The position numbers and the translations under genes were made by a program. The notes beneath the pieces were generated by a model, which worked only from the letters and a program-made list of their open reading frames with translations, ran no database searches and was not told where the DNA came from. A stretch of DNA of 64,000 bases from Sulfurimonas sp. (GTDB lineage Bacteria > Campylobacterota > Campylobacteria > Campylobacterales > Sulfurimonadaceae): assembly GCF_026988655.1 (NCBI RefSeq), contig NZ_JALSKT010000045.1, positions 1-64,000 on the forward strand, given 5' to 3'. Positions 1 through 9,528 of the stretch are shown in pieces. The first letter of the stretch is position 1, and every line of letters starts with the position of its first letter.

Positions 1-264
1 TTGCTGTTTTACTTTTGTGATTGTTGCATCTTGTAAATCTTGGTAAGACCAATCTTTTACCTCAAAGAGATAGAGTCCTCGATACTCATCATAAATTACT
101 AGAGGAATATGATAGCTTTGTTTGTGATGGTATATGCTTACATCAAAAAAGATGGTGAGATTACTATTTTCTTGTAATGTTTTAAGTGTTTGAAGAACTT
201 TACTTTCTTCTTTTTTTATAGCTTTTTCTTGTTTAAAAAGAGAGGAAAAAAAAGTATTTTTCAT
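1..264 (-). CDS. N-terminal part of a NERD-like / restriction-nuclease-like domain protein (truncated by window edge)
   Basis: Hand translation from ATG at 264 runs open to base 1: MKNTFFSSLFKQEKAIKKEESKVLQTLKTLQENSNLTIFFDVSIYHHKQSYHIPLVIYDEYRGLYLFEVKDWSYQDL...; the 'PLVIYDEYRGLYLFEVKDW' stretch resembles NERD-type nuclease domains. Confidence 0.45.
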   Translation of the reverse strand, partial: MKNTFFSSLFKQEKAIKKEESKVLQTLKTLQENSNLTIFFDVSIYHHKQSYHIPLVIYDEYRGLYLFEVKDWSYQDLQDATITKVKQQ

Positions 265-306
265 TTGAGGATTAAAGTACCATCACTAAGATGATACTTC
301 AAAGAA

Positions 307-591
307 TTATTTACCAGCTGCAACGCGGTCTTTAAGACCTTTGCCAGCTTTAAATTTAGGAACCATTTTATCTTGAGTTGTATAAGTTTTGTCAGTACCT
401 GGTACTTTACCACTTTTACCTTTTTGTAATGCAGCTGCAAAACTACCAAAACCTACTAAAGAAACGTCTTCACCTTTTACTAATGCTTCAGTTACAGCCT
501 CTGTAAAAGCTTTTATAGCTGTTTCAGCTTCTGTTTTAGTTTTATAATTACCTTGCTCTTGTACCAGTTCAACGAATTGCGCTTTATTCAT
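307..591 (-). CDS. hup: HU family DNA-binding protein
   Basis: MNKAQFVELVQEQGNYKTKTEAETAIKAFTEAVTEAL...GFGSF...KVPGTDK: typical HU fold. Confidence 0.95.
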   Translation of the reverse strand: MNKAQFVELVQEQGNYKTKTEAETAIKAFTEAVTEALVKGEDVSLVGFGSFAAALQKGKSGKVPGTDKTYTTQDKMVPKFKAGKGLKDRVAAGK

Positions 592-674
592 AGATTGACC
601 TTTTGATTAATTTTTCCCGAACTTCCATAAATAAAGTGTTTCATGAAATAATTCAGCTAAAGATACTTTATAGT

Positions 675-908
675 TTATTTGCTTAAATTTTTCTTCTTTT
701 TGTAGTATTGTTCTAAAAAATATGATATTTTTGTTTCTTTTAGTCCATATTTCGCCTGTTTGTAGAGGTTTATTAGCTTTTGTTTTGAATTATGATTAAT
801 AATTAAGTTAGATATTTCTTTGATTTTTTGGTACTTTTCTTCTCTTGAATGGATGGATAAAAACACATCATCCAGTCCATCTCTCTCTTTTTTTGTAAGT
901 GCACCCAT
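675..908 (-). CDS. hypothetical small basic protein
   Basis: 77 aa ORF directly upstream of an HTH ORF on the same strand. Confidence 0.5.
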   Translation of the reverse strand: MGALTKKERDGLDDVFLSIHSREEKYQKIKEISNLIINHNSKQKLINLYKQAKYGLKETKISYFLEQYYKKKKNLSK

Positions 909-911
909 TTT

Positions 912-1151
912 TTAATCCTCAAGTTTGTTGATTTTTCTCACAGCTCTTATAATCTCTTCATCGTCTAATTGACCTAACATCTTCATAACAACGCGAGCAG
1001 CTTGTGGCTTGGCTCGACCAAGCTTCCAATCTTGATAAGTGCGCATAGATATACCAAGACTTAATGCCATCTCTTTGAGGGATATCTTTTTACCGTTATT
1101 TTTGGACTCTAAAGAGTTATGCAGAATGTTAAATAAATCATCAATTTTCAT
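912..1151 (-). CDS. small helix-turn-helix (XRE-like) regulator
   Basis: MKIDDLFNILHNSL...KKISLKEMALSLGISMRTYQDWKLGRAKPQAARVVMKML; start moved to the ATG at 1151 from the longer track ORF (912..1232). Confidence 0.75.
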   Translation of the reverse strand: MKIDDLFNILHNSLESKNNGKKISLKEMALSLGISMRTYQDWKLGRAKPQAARVVMKMLGQLDDEEIIRAVRKINKLED

Positions 1152-1333
1152 AGATAGGATTATACGAAAAATATACTTAAATACACATATAATAATATTA
1201 AAATATAGTTTTATTGTATATAAAATACTCATTAAGGTATATAAAATATGTTTATATTTATATTATATACGGTATTCCGTATATTTGATTGAGGCTTTTA
1301 CTCTTAAAAAGCCAAGAAAGTTTTATGTATTTT

Positions 1334-3004
1334 TTATTGGATTGGGATGGATTGTTCTACAGGATGTAGGATGATAAGTTCTTCAGTGATTTCAAGATGA
1401 AAATCATTATATGCTTTATTTTTAGTTTTATATTTGATTGTGTTATCACTATCGATACTAAAGATAATGGTGTTAAGCCCTCTAAAAGCTTGTGTTATAC
1501 TTATTTTTGCACTTTTGTAAGACTCTTCTATTTTTTTGATATCTTCTCGTAATGTTTGAATCTCTTTTTTTATATCTTCTACTTTATCTAGGTTGTTGAG
1601 TTTTGCTTGCGAGAGTTTGTACTTTAACTCTTCAATATTTTTTTCAATATACTCTATCTTTGTGGTAATAACGGGGACTTTTTGGTAATTTATTTCAAAA
1701 GTATTATCTTCACCACTAACGAGTTTAATCGTTATAGAGTTTGAGGCATATACTTTGAGGTTGTTTTTTACATGATTGATGGTTACATCTTGGGCATGAA
1801 TTTCACCTCCAATACATGAGTCGATTATAGCGGTTGTGGCATGAACTACCCCACCTTCGAGCAAAGATATTTTAGCTTCGTGACATCTAAGTGTTCCTTT
1901 ATGCCTGTTTATTGTTGCAAATTTTGCGATTTGTTTTGAGTCTTGATGTGTTGCACCTTTTACTTCAAGGTTAACAGCCTCAAGTCGACTTTTTGCACCA
2001 ACAAAACCATCTACATGAATAGTCTCAGAGACTAAATCAACACCTTCTTTTATGCTGTCACGACTAGCATCTTCTTGTGAAATAATGACTTCAATATTGT
2101 TATGGAGTTCTTTGTCTATTATCTCTTTATTTCTTGAAATCTCATTGAGTCTTATTTTATTATCTACTCTAAGAGATTTGCCATCATAATAAATATACCC
2201 CTTAACTTTACTATAATAATCTTTGTAATTTTCATCTTCTTCAATTCTAATTGAATTTAAATCTACTACTGCGTTTAAGTCGTTAATATTATGTGAATAT
2301 TCATTATCTATAAGTTCACCAAAGGCAGTTAAACCTTTTTTGCCAAAAAGAGGCTTTTGATATCTAACAAGTAGTTCATTTTTCTCAACTTCTAAGAGTT
2401 CATTTTTTTGTTCTTTTTCTTGGAAAAGGAGTGTGAGTTCACTCTTTCTTGCGATAAGAGGTTCAATCCCACTAAAAAGAGGTATAGCTACTCTTTTTAC
2501 AAACTTTTGGGCATAAATATACTTGACTAAAATTTTAAGCGTCTTTTTCATCTCATCATCAAAAATGTTAATAAGAATTTTATGAGATACTTTGATCTTA
2601 TTGAATTCTTTAAAGAGAATTTTAAGTAGATCTATAGGCTTATAATTCTTGTAAGATATCTTTGAAGTAGGATAGAGAATAAGTTTTGGATGTGTGTAAT
2701 ACTCAGAAAAATTAATGTTGTAGTTTAAGTCAATATCTTGCTTTTTTTTTGCTGCGACTTCAATGGTATAGTTTTGTTTGAATGATATATTTTCATTAAT
2801 TATTTTGTCTTTATTCAAAATCTTTTGCAAAATTTCTTTTGTATAGAGTTCATACTCTTGATTTGCATTACTTTTGAGGTAAGTATCTAGCTTGATTATG
2901 GAAAAGTCACACTCTGTAGAGGGTATTAGATTCTCCTCTTCATACTGTTTTAGCGCTTGTGTGACATTATGTGTTATAAAAGTTTTTGTTTGGATTTTAC
3001 TCAT
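1334..3004 (-). CDS. FapA family / DUF342 protein (flagellar assembly protein A-like)
   Basis: Central DUF342-type region with GYIYYDGKSLRVDNK..., IHVDGFVGAKSRLEAVNLEVKG, repeated polymer-like beta pattern, C-terminal coiled coil. Confidence 0.7.
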   Translation of the reverse strand: MSKIQTKTFITHNVTQALKQYEEENLIPSTECDFSIIKLDTYLKSNANQEYELYTKEILQKILNKDKIINENISFKQNYTIEVAAKKKQDIDLNYNINFSEYYTHPKLILYPTSKISYKNYKPIDLLKILFKEFNKIKVSHKILINIFDDEMKKTLKILVKYIYAQKFVKRVAIPLFSGIEPLIARKSELTLLFQEKEQKNELLEVEKNELLVRYQKPLFGKKGLTAFGELIDNEYSHNINDLNAVVDLNSIRIEEDENYKDYYSKVKGYIYYDGKSLRVDNKIRLNEISRNKEIIDKELHNNIEVIISQEDASRDSIKEGVDLVSETIHVDGFVGAKSRLEAVNLEVKGATHQDSKQIAKFATINRHKGTLRCHEAKISLLEGGVVHATTAIIDSCIGGEIHAQDVTINHVKNNLKVYASNSITIKLVSGEDNTFEINYQKVPVITTKIEYIEKNIEELKYKLSQAKLNNLDKVEDIKKEIQTLREDIKKIEESYKSAKISITQAFRGLNTIIFSIDSDNTIKYKTKNKAYNDFHLEITEELIILHPVEQSIPIQ

Positions 3005-3007
3005 TAA

Positions 3008-3694
3008 TTAGTACTCGAGTAAATCAGAATAGTCATATTTTGCAAAATTGAGGTAGAGTTTTCCATTTTGTTTGATGATACGTATATCACTATTGTAAAC
3101 AGCTAAAAATCTCTTTTTGATTATTTTTCTTTGATAAGGCTCAAGCTCAAGAGTTTTAAGGTACTCTTTTAGTTCAACAATCTCATCAACAAGTTCAACA
3201 TCTCTTGTCTCTTCGTGACTTTGTTTAATAGGTTCTACATCATGAACTGTTGGATTGCTCTTTTGTGCTAATAGTTTTGTATTTACAAGCTCTAAAACCA
3301 TTTTAAGTTGCTCATCTTTGGCAGAGTAAACTTTTTCAATTTTTTGCATTTCATCACGAAGCATCTGCTCTTTATCATCTATAAGCTTGTCGATTTTTGC
3401 TTCTAATTGCACTATTTTTTCTTTGAGTTGTCTGTTCTCTTTTTGGTAAAGAGCCAGGACCATGGCAACAGTTGTTTTTGCTTTTGCTGGTGGGGTTTGC
3501 TTGGGCTCTCTTGCTTGCTCTATGTTTTGTTTTATCTGTTCTTTTTGTTCTGTGTTTAATGAAGCACGGGTGACGATTATATATGTTACACCATTTTCTA
3601 TAATATAGTTGAGTTTTTTTGTACGAAGTTTTGACGCTATCATCTCTTTGGACATTTTAAATTGTTTTGAATATTCATCAATTGTTAGTCTCAT
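3008..3694 (-). CDS. coiled-coil protein of the DUF3972 type
   Basis: N-terminal MRLTIDEYSKQFKMSKEMIASKLRTKKLNYIIENGVTYI and long coiled coil; abuts the FapA-like ORF. Confidence 0.5.
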   Translation of the reverse strand: MRLTIDEYSKQFKMSKEMIASKLRTKKLNYIIENGVTYIIVTRASLNTEQKEQIKQNIEQAREPKQTPPAKAKTTVAMVLALYQKENRQLKEKIVQLEAKIDKLIDDKEQMLRDEMQKIEKVYSAKDEQLKMVLELVNTKLLAQKSNPTVHDVEPIKQSHEETRDVELVDEIVELKEYLKTLELEPYQRKIIKKRFLAVYNSDIRIIKQNGKLYLNFAKYDYSDLLEY

Positions 3695-3805
3695 TGCATT
3701 CCTTTAACTATTAATTGCATTATTATTAAGAGAATATTAGCATAAAGTTCTTTTAAATAAACTATGTAATATAATGGCTAAATTTAATTTTTTTAGGGAT
3801 ATGCT

Positions 3806-4885
3806 ATGAGTAAAGGTGTTTTAGATATTGTTAAACCTGGTGTTTTGTTCGGTGATGATGTTCGTAAAGTATATGAACATGCTAAAGAGGTTGGTTTTGC
3901 TATACCTGCTGTAAATGTTGTGAATACTGATTCTATCAATGGTGTCTTAGAAGCAGCTGCGAAAGCTAACTCTCCTGTAATTATACAGTTTAGTAATGGT
4001 GGAGCATCATTTTATGCTGGAAAAGGTTTAAGCAACGATAGTGAAAAAGCAGCGATCATCGGTGCAGTTGCAGGTGCAATTCATACGCATATGATGGCTG
4101 AAGCGTATGGTGTTGCTGTTATACTTCATACGGACCACGCGTCTAAAAAATTGCTTCCATGGATAAATGCACTGTTAGAGACAGGTGAGAGTTATTATAA
4201 AACTCAAGGGAAACCTCTTTTCTCATCTCACATGTTAGATCTTTCAGAAGAACCTATTGAAGAAAACATTGGTGTTTGTAAAGCATATTTAGAACGAATG
4301 TCAAAAATTGGCATGAGTATTGAGATTGAGCTTGGTGTTACTGGTGGAGAAGAAGATGGGGTAGATAATACTAACATTGATAACGCTTTATTATACACAC
4401 AACCCGAGGAAGTAGCATTAGCATATAAAGAGTTGAGTGAAATCTCTCCAAACTTTACAATCGCTGCTTCTTTTGGAAATGTACATGGTGTTTATAAACC
4501 AGGTAATGTACAACTTACTCCAAAGATTCTTGATAATTCTCAAGAATATATTGCCAAAGAATTTAACACAAAAGAAAAACCAGTAAACTTTGTTTTTCAC
4601 GGTGGTTCAGGTTCTTTGCCTTCAGAGATATCAGAAGCTATAAGCTATGGTGTTATCAAAATGAATATTGATACAGATACACAATGGGCGACATGGAACG
4701 GTGTTCGCCAATATGTTACAAAGTATCATGATTATCTGCAAGCTCAAATCGGAAATCCTGAGGGTGATGATAAACCAAATAAAAAATACTACGACCCAAG
4801 AAAATGGCTTCGTGCAGGTCAAGAAGGTCTTGTGCAAAGAGTTATACAAGCATTTAAAGACTTAAATGCAATGGATAGAAACTAA
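3806..4885 (+). CDS. fbaA: class II fructose-bisphosphate aldolase
   Basis: HTDHASKKLLPW, ELGVTGGEEDGVDN, FVFHGGSGS motifs. Confidence 0.95.
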   Translation: MSKGVLDIVKPGVLFGDDVRKVYEHAKEVGFAIPAVNVVNTDSINGVLEAAAKANSPVIIQFSNGGASFYAGKGLSNDSEKAAIIGAVAGAIHTHMMAEAYGVAVILHTDHASKKLLPWINALLETGESYYKTQGKPLFSSHMLDLSEEPIEENIGVCKAYLERMSKIGMSIEIELGVTGGEEDGVDNTNIDNALLYTQPEEVALAYKELSEISPNFTIAASFGNVHGVYKPGNVQLTPKILDNSQEYIAKEFNTKEKPVNFVFHGGSGSLPSEISEAISYGVIKMNIDTDTQWATWNGVRQYVTKYHDYLQAQIGNPEGDDKPNKKYYDPRKWLRAGQEGLVQRVIQAFKDLNAMDRN

Positions 4886-4899
4886 AACTTCACTATGTT

Positions 4900-5247
4900 C
4901 TAAGTATTTAAATCTTTATGAACATCCTTGATACTTTGTGTATGAGGATGTTTAAGATAGTGGATATTGAGAAGTTGTCTTAGTTTATTCTCATTAAATC
5001 TCCAAAAATGTTCTATATCAAAGTTTTCATGTCCTTTGACTTTATCATGGAGCTCTTTTTCGTTGAGTTCCCCATCACTCTCTTTGATAACATGGAGTAT
5101 TAAATCAATTAACTCATTTTGAGATTCTTGTGTTGTATCATCATCTTTGAGATGTTTATTTGGCATAAAAGCATAGAGTTTCCAAAAACTAAGTGCCATC
5201 CCGATAACAAATACAAGCATCATCCAAGTAGAAAGACTAAAATCCAT
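4900..5247 (-). CDS. hypothetical membrane-anchored protein
   Basis: 115 aa, one N-terminal hydrophobic segment. Confidence 0.6.
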   Translation of the reverse strand: MDFSLSTWMMLVFVIGMALSFWKLYAFMPNKHLKDDDTTQESQNELIDLILHVIKESDGELNEKELHDKVKGHENFDIEHFWRFNENKLRQLLNIHYLKHPHTQSIKDVHKDLNT

Positions 5248-5304
5248 AAAAATCCTTTGATTAAATTAATCCAATTATAGGCTTATTTTGATAAAATTCT
5301 ATTT

Positions 5305-6012
5305 ATGAATGATAAAGTATTTACTAAACCGATAAAAAAACAGTTTGAATTTGATGAAGAGGTCGCAGCGGTCTTTGATGATATGCTTGAGCGTAGCGTG
5401 CCTTTTTATAAAGACTCTCAAAAGATTACAGAATTTTTTGCACTGAAAAATCTTCATGAAGATGGGATTTTGTATGATTTAGGCTGCTCTACGGCTACAA
5501 TACTTTTAAATATTCACAGAAAACTCAAGCTAAACGCAGTGCTGATAGGGCTAGATAACTCCGAAGCGATGTTAGCTCAAGCGCAACGCAAATGTGAAGC
5601 CTATGGCGCAAATATTGAGGTATTGAATGCAGATATCTTAGAGTATGACTACAAACTAGCAGATGTGTTCATCAGTAACTATACATTACAGTTTATTCGA
5701 CCATTGGTACGTGAAGAACTTGTTAAAAAAATCGCAGTATCTTTAAAAAAAGAGGGTGTCTTTATCTTTAGTGAAAAAGTAATATCACATCATGCAAAAC
5801 TCAATAAAGAGTTAATAGAGTGTTATTATGATTTTAAAAAAGAGCAGGGCTATTCTGAGTATGAGATTATGCAAAAAAGAGAAGCTTTAGAAAATGTTTT
5901 AGTACCTTATAGTGAAGAAGAAAATATAAAAATGGCACTTAATGCAGGTTTTTCACATTGTGAAGTTATTTTCCGCTGGTCAAATTTCGCAACCTTTCTA
6001 GCGATAAAATAA
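5305..6012 (+). CDS. cmoA: carboxy-S-adenosyl-L-methionine synthase
   Basis: [35 protein letters not shown]...R: CmoA signature. Confidence 0.92.
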   Translation: MNDKVFTKPIKKQFEFDEEVAAVFDDMLERSVPFYKDSQKITEFFALKNLHEDGILYDLGCSTATILLNIHRKLKLNAVLIGLDNSEAMLAQAQRKCEAYGANIEVLNADILEYDYKLADVFISNYTLQFIRPLVREELVKKIAVSLKKEGVFIFSEKVISHHAKLNKELIECYYDFKKEQGYSEYEIMQKREALENVLVPYSEEENIKMALNAGFSHCEVIFRWSNFATFLAIK

Positions 6013-6028
6013 AGGACTTTAGTTTATT

Positions 6029-6262
6029 TTACCAGACATTATCATTTGATTGTGGCTCTTTCTTTTTAAATGCTTTTCCTAATGTTTTGTAGGTGACAAT
6101 ATCATCTTCGCCACACTCTTTGTGGTAATACCCTTGCATATCATAGTATTCTTTGCAATCACTGTAATATTTTGCAGAGATGCCGTGTTTGTTGACACAA
6201 GCAGTTGAAAGTAAGAGTAAAGCTATAAGCAGGGTATATTTTATCATATTTAATTGAAGCAT
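6029..6262 (-). CDS. hypothetical lipoprotein
   Basis: 77 aa with signal peptide/lipobox LLLLSTAC. Confidence 0.6.
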   Translation of the reverse strand: MLQLNMIKYTLLIALLLLSTACVNKHGISAKYYSDCKEYYDMQGYYHKECGEDDIVTYKTLGKAFKKKEPQSNDNVW

Positions 6263-6271
6263 TTTTTATAC

Positions 6272-6913
6272 CTAAACTTTGAATGTTTCTTTTGTTTTAC
6301 AAAACTCTGTTACAAAACATTTATCACATTTTGGATTTTTGGCTGTGCAGATATAGCGTCCAAAAAGAACCATAGCTTGATGCAGTACATGTAAATCTGT
6401 TTTAAATTTTTTGACTAAGGTTGCTTCTGTTGCTATGGCTGTTTTATCATCACTTAAACCGAGTCTATGTGCAACACGAAAAACGTGAGTATCAACAGCC
6501 ATAAGATTTGCACCTGTGTACTCAATCATAACAACATGAGCAGTTTTTTGCCCAACGCCTGCAAGTGTTTGCAAATCTTTTTCGTTCATCGGTATTTCGC
6601 CATCATATACTTCAACAACGCGTTTTGCCATGGCAATGATGTTTTTTGCCTTATTGTTAAAAAATGAGCAACTCTTTAGTAGTTCTTTGACATCTTCAAG
6701 ATCAGCCTCTGCCAAATCTTTTGGTGTAGGATACTTTTGAAAAACTGCTGGTGTGATGAGGTTTACTCTTTTGTCTGTACATTGTGCTGAGAGTGCGACG
6801 GCTATCACTAGCTCATAGGCATTTGTGTACGTGAGTTCAGTAACTGCATCACTGTACTTTTGCACAAATATCTCTTTAAGTGCTTGTATTTCTTTTTTAG
6901 TTGCTTTTTTCAT
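6272..6913 (-). CDS. nth: endonuclease III
   Basis: ALSAQCTDKRVN, LAGVGQKTAHVV, VDTHVFRVAHRLG, C-x6-C-x2-C-x5-C Fe-S loop. Confidence 0.96.
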   Translation of the reverse strand: MKKATKKEIQALKEIFVQKYSDAVTELTYTNAYELVIAVALSAQCTDKRVNLITPAVFQKYPTPKDLAEADLEDVKELLKSCSFFNNKAKNIIAMAKRVVEVYDGEIPMNEKDLQTLAGVGQKTAHVVMIEYTGANLMAVDTHVFRVAHRLGLSDDKTAIATEATLVKKFKTDLHVLHQAMVLFGRYICTAKNPKCDKCFVTEFCKTKETFKV

Positions 6914-7001
6914 AAGTGTATTTTAGCAAAAATTGTTTCTGTTTAATATCTATTAGTTTATAAATATTAAACTTCTTTCAATTAATCTACAAGGAACTAG
7001 A

Positions 7002-7832
7002 ATGAATAAAGTTACAATGTTACTATCTGCTTTGTTATTGACAAGCTCAATGGCCTCTGCTAAGACATTAGTCAGTGTAAATGGAAAGGCTATCACTCAA
7101 GAAGATGTTGACACTGAGTTAATGAGTGCTACACAAGGAAGACTGAACCAAATTCCAGCTGATAGACAAGAAGCTTTTAGAAAACAAGTTCTACAAAACT
7201 TGATTGGTAAAGAACTTATTTATGATGATGCAAAAAAATCAGGTATCATAAACTCACAAGAGTACAAAAGAGAGTTCAAAAAACTTGAAGATAGAATGAA
7301 AAAAGAGCTCGCTGTACAAGTTTGGCAAAAAAAACTTCTTGAAAATATCAAAATTTCTGAGAAAGATTTAAAAGATTATTACAAGAAAAATAAAGATGAG
7401 TTTAATGAAAAAGAGAGTGTTCATGCTCGCCACATTTTAGTAAAAACTGAAGATGAAGCAAAAAAAATCATTGCACAACTCAAAGGTTTAAGTGGAGAAA
7501 AATTAAAAGCAAAATTCATAGAACTAGCGAAGAAAGAGTCAACTGGACCTAGTGGACCAAAAGGTGGAGATTTAGGTTATTTTACGAAAGGACAAATGGT
7601 TCCTGCTTTTAATGACAAAGTATTCTCTATGAAAAAAGGTCAAGTAACCAAAGAACCGGTCAAAACACAATTTGGTTACCATGTTATCTATGTTGAAGAT
7701 ACAAAACCGGCTATGACTAGAAAATTTGATGAAGTAAAAGCATTTATTGAACAACGTTTAAAAATGGAAAAATTCAAAACTGTCATTAAAGAAAAAATGG
7801 ATAAATTACAAAAAAAAGCAGTAATTAAGTAA
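7002..7832 (+). CDS. periplasmic peptidylprolyl isomerase, parvulin/PEB4-SurA type
   Basis: Signal peptide; ARHILVKTEDEAKKII, GPSGPKGGDLGYFTKGQMVPAF, VKTQFGYHVIYV. Confidence 0.92.
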   Translation: MNKVTMLLSALLLTSSMASAKTLVSVNGKAITQEDVDTELMSATQGRLNQIPADRQEAFRKQVLQNLIGKELIYDDAKKSGIINSQEYKREFKKLEDRMKKELAVQVWQKKLLENIKISEKDLKDYYKKNKDEFNEKESVHARHILVKTEDEAKKIIAQLKGLSGEKLKAKFIELAKKESTGPSGPKGGDLGYFTKGQMVPAFNDKVFSMKKGQVTKEPVKTQFGYHVIYVEDTKPAMTRKFDEVKAFIEQRLKMEKFKTVIKEKMDKLQKKAVIK

Positions 7833-7835
7833 GCA

Positions 7836-8690
7836 ATGCAAAGCTCTTCTATCTCTAAAATCTCTTTAGACGGTAGGGAGTTTCTTGTTAAACGTGATGA
7901 TTTGATAGACCCTTATCTTGCGGGTAATAAGTACAGAAAACTCTACACACTTTTAAAGACTCCAAACGCAGCATATCATACTATTATCTCTTATGGTGGA
8001 ACACAGTCTAATGCCATGCTTGCCATCGCTGCAATGTGTCAAAAAAAAGGCTGGAAATTCCTTTATTATTCAAAAAAGATGAGTCAAACACTCAAAACAA
8101 ACCCAAATGGTAATTACTCTTTAGCTTTATCGCTTGGTATGGAGCATTGTGAGATTGAAGATGAATTTTATAAAGAGTTTATTGCTTCACTGCGTTTAAG
8201 TATGGATGAAAAAACATGCATTATAGACCAAGGTGGTGCAGATGCACAAGCAAGGGAAGGGCTAGAAGTGTTGGCACAAGAGATAAGAGAACAAAAGCCA
8301 GATGTTAGTGCTTTAGCTACTCCATCAGGTACGGGAACAACAGCACTGTTTTTAGCTTTATCTCTTCCTGAGTATAAAATTTATACTATCCCATGCATTG
8401 GTGATGCTACTTACTTAAAAGAACAGATGCGCTCTCTTGCAACCATACCGAACAATCTTATAATTCTCGAACCAAAAAAGAAATACCATTTTGCAAAACC
8501 ATATAAAGATTTTCTAGATATATATAAAAAATTACAAAATACAGGAATTGAGTTTGATTTACTCTATGCTTCATCAATGTGGCAGGAGTTGTTAGCTCAA
8601 ACTGATGAAAATATTATGTATATTCATAGTGGGGGAGTGAGTGGTAATGAGAGTATGTTAAAAAGATACTCTCAAAAAAACATTAGATAA
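7836..8690 (+). CDS. PLP-dependent ACC deaminase / D-cysteine desulfhydrase-like protein
   Basis: LVKRDDLIDPYLAGNKYRKL, SYGGTQSNAMLAIA, ATPSGTGTTALFLAL. Confidence 0.8.
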   Translation: MQSSSISKISLDGREFLVKRDDLIDPYLAGNKYRKLYTLLKTPNAAYHTIISYGGTQSNAMLAIAAMCQKKGWKFLYYSKKMSQTLKTNPNGNYSLALSLGMEHCEIEDEFYKEFIASLRLSMDEKTCIIDQGGADAQAREGLEVLAQEIREQKPDVSALATPSGTGTTALFLALSLPEYKIYTIPCIGDATYLKEQMRSLATIPNNLIILEPKKKYHFAKPYKDFLDIYKKLQNTGIEFDLLYASSMWQELLAQTDENIMYIHSGGVSGNESMLKRYSQKNIR

Positions 8691-9360
8691 AAGTTACACT
8701 CTCTTGAAGTGAAACTTTTTGTGGTTGGTAGGTATTAATTTTAGCATCTTTATCAGCATAGCCTAAAACTATGCTATATAATAGTGCAAGATTTTCAGGT
8801 ACTTCAAGTTCTTTAGCTATAACTTTTCCAAACTCAGTTGTTGAACCTTGAGGACAGCTGTCAACTCCAAAATCTTGCGCAGCGAGCATGATACTTTGCA
8901 TATAAGCACCACAGTCTATAAAAGCACCTTGTGCTTCATCTATATTTGCTTTATCTGTAAAAACAAATATTACAGTTTGTGCGCCAAACCATCTAAAGTT
9001 ATCTTTCCACATTTGGATTCTGGTTTCATTGTCTTTTCTGTCAACGCCCATAAGTTTATAAAGCCCAGCGCCGGTTACGATTCTACGTTTTTTATATGGA
9101 TTGACCCATTTAACAGGATAGTATTGAATGAACTGATCATGTTCAATACCAGCATCCATTTTTTCAATAATTGCATCACCAATTTTTTTAAGCATCGCAG
9201 GGTCTGATACAGCATAAGTTACCCATGGTTGCATATTTGCACCACTTGGTGTTTTTCCTGCAGCTTCAAGTATTTTTTCTTGAATATCTCTTGGAACTGG
9301 TTTATTTAAGTAAGCTCTTTTTGATGAACGATTGTTTAAAGCATTTATGACTGATGACAT
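8683..9360 (-). CDS. nitroreductase family protein
   Basis: NRSSKRAYLNKPVP, GKTPSGANMQPW, SIVLGYAD. Confidence 0.9.
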   Translation of the reverse strand: MSSVINALNNRSSKRAYLNKPVPRDIQEKILEAAGKTPSGANMQPWVTYAVSDPAMLKKIGDAIIEKMDAGIEHDQFIQYYPVKWVNPYKKRRIVTGAGLYKLMGVDRKDNETRIQMWKDNFRWFGAQTVIFVFTDKANIDEAQGAFIDCGAYMQSIMLAAQDFGVDSCPQGSTTEFGKVIAKELEVPENLALLYSIVLGYADKDAKINTYQPQKVSLQESVTFI

Positions 9361-9528
9361 TAGCTATCCTACTAATTTTTTGTAATTATAGTAAAAGTCT
9401 AATTATAAACATATAAAATATTGACAAAGCTTTGCTTAGAAAGATATAATCATTATGCGACTAAAGTAGCAAAATAAAGTTTTAAAAAACAATATACTAC
9501 GGCAATAAAAAAAAGAAAAGGATTTGAA

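Noticed and set aside
1039-1374. 111-aa + strand ORF
   Set aside because: Antisense to the HTH gene and running through an extremely AT-rich intergenic region; no family signal.
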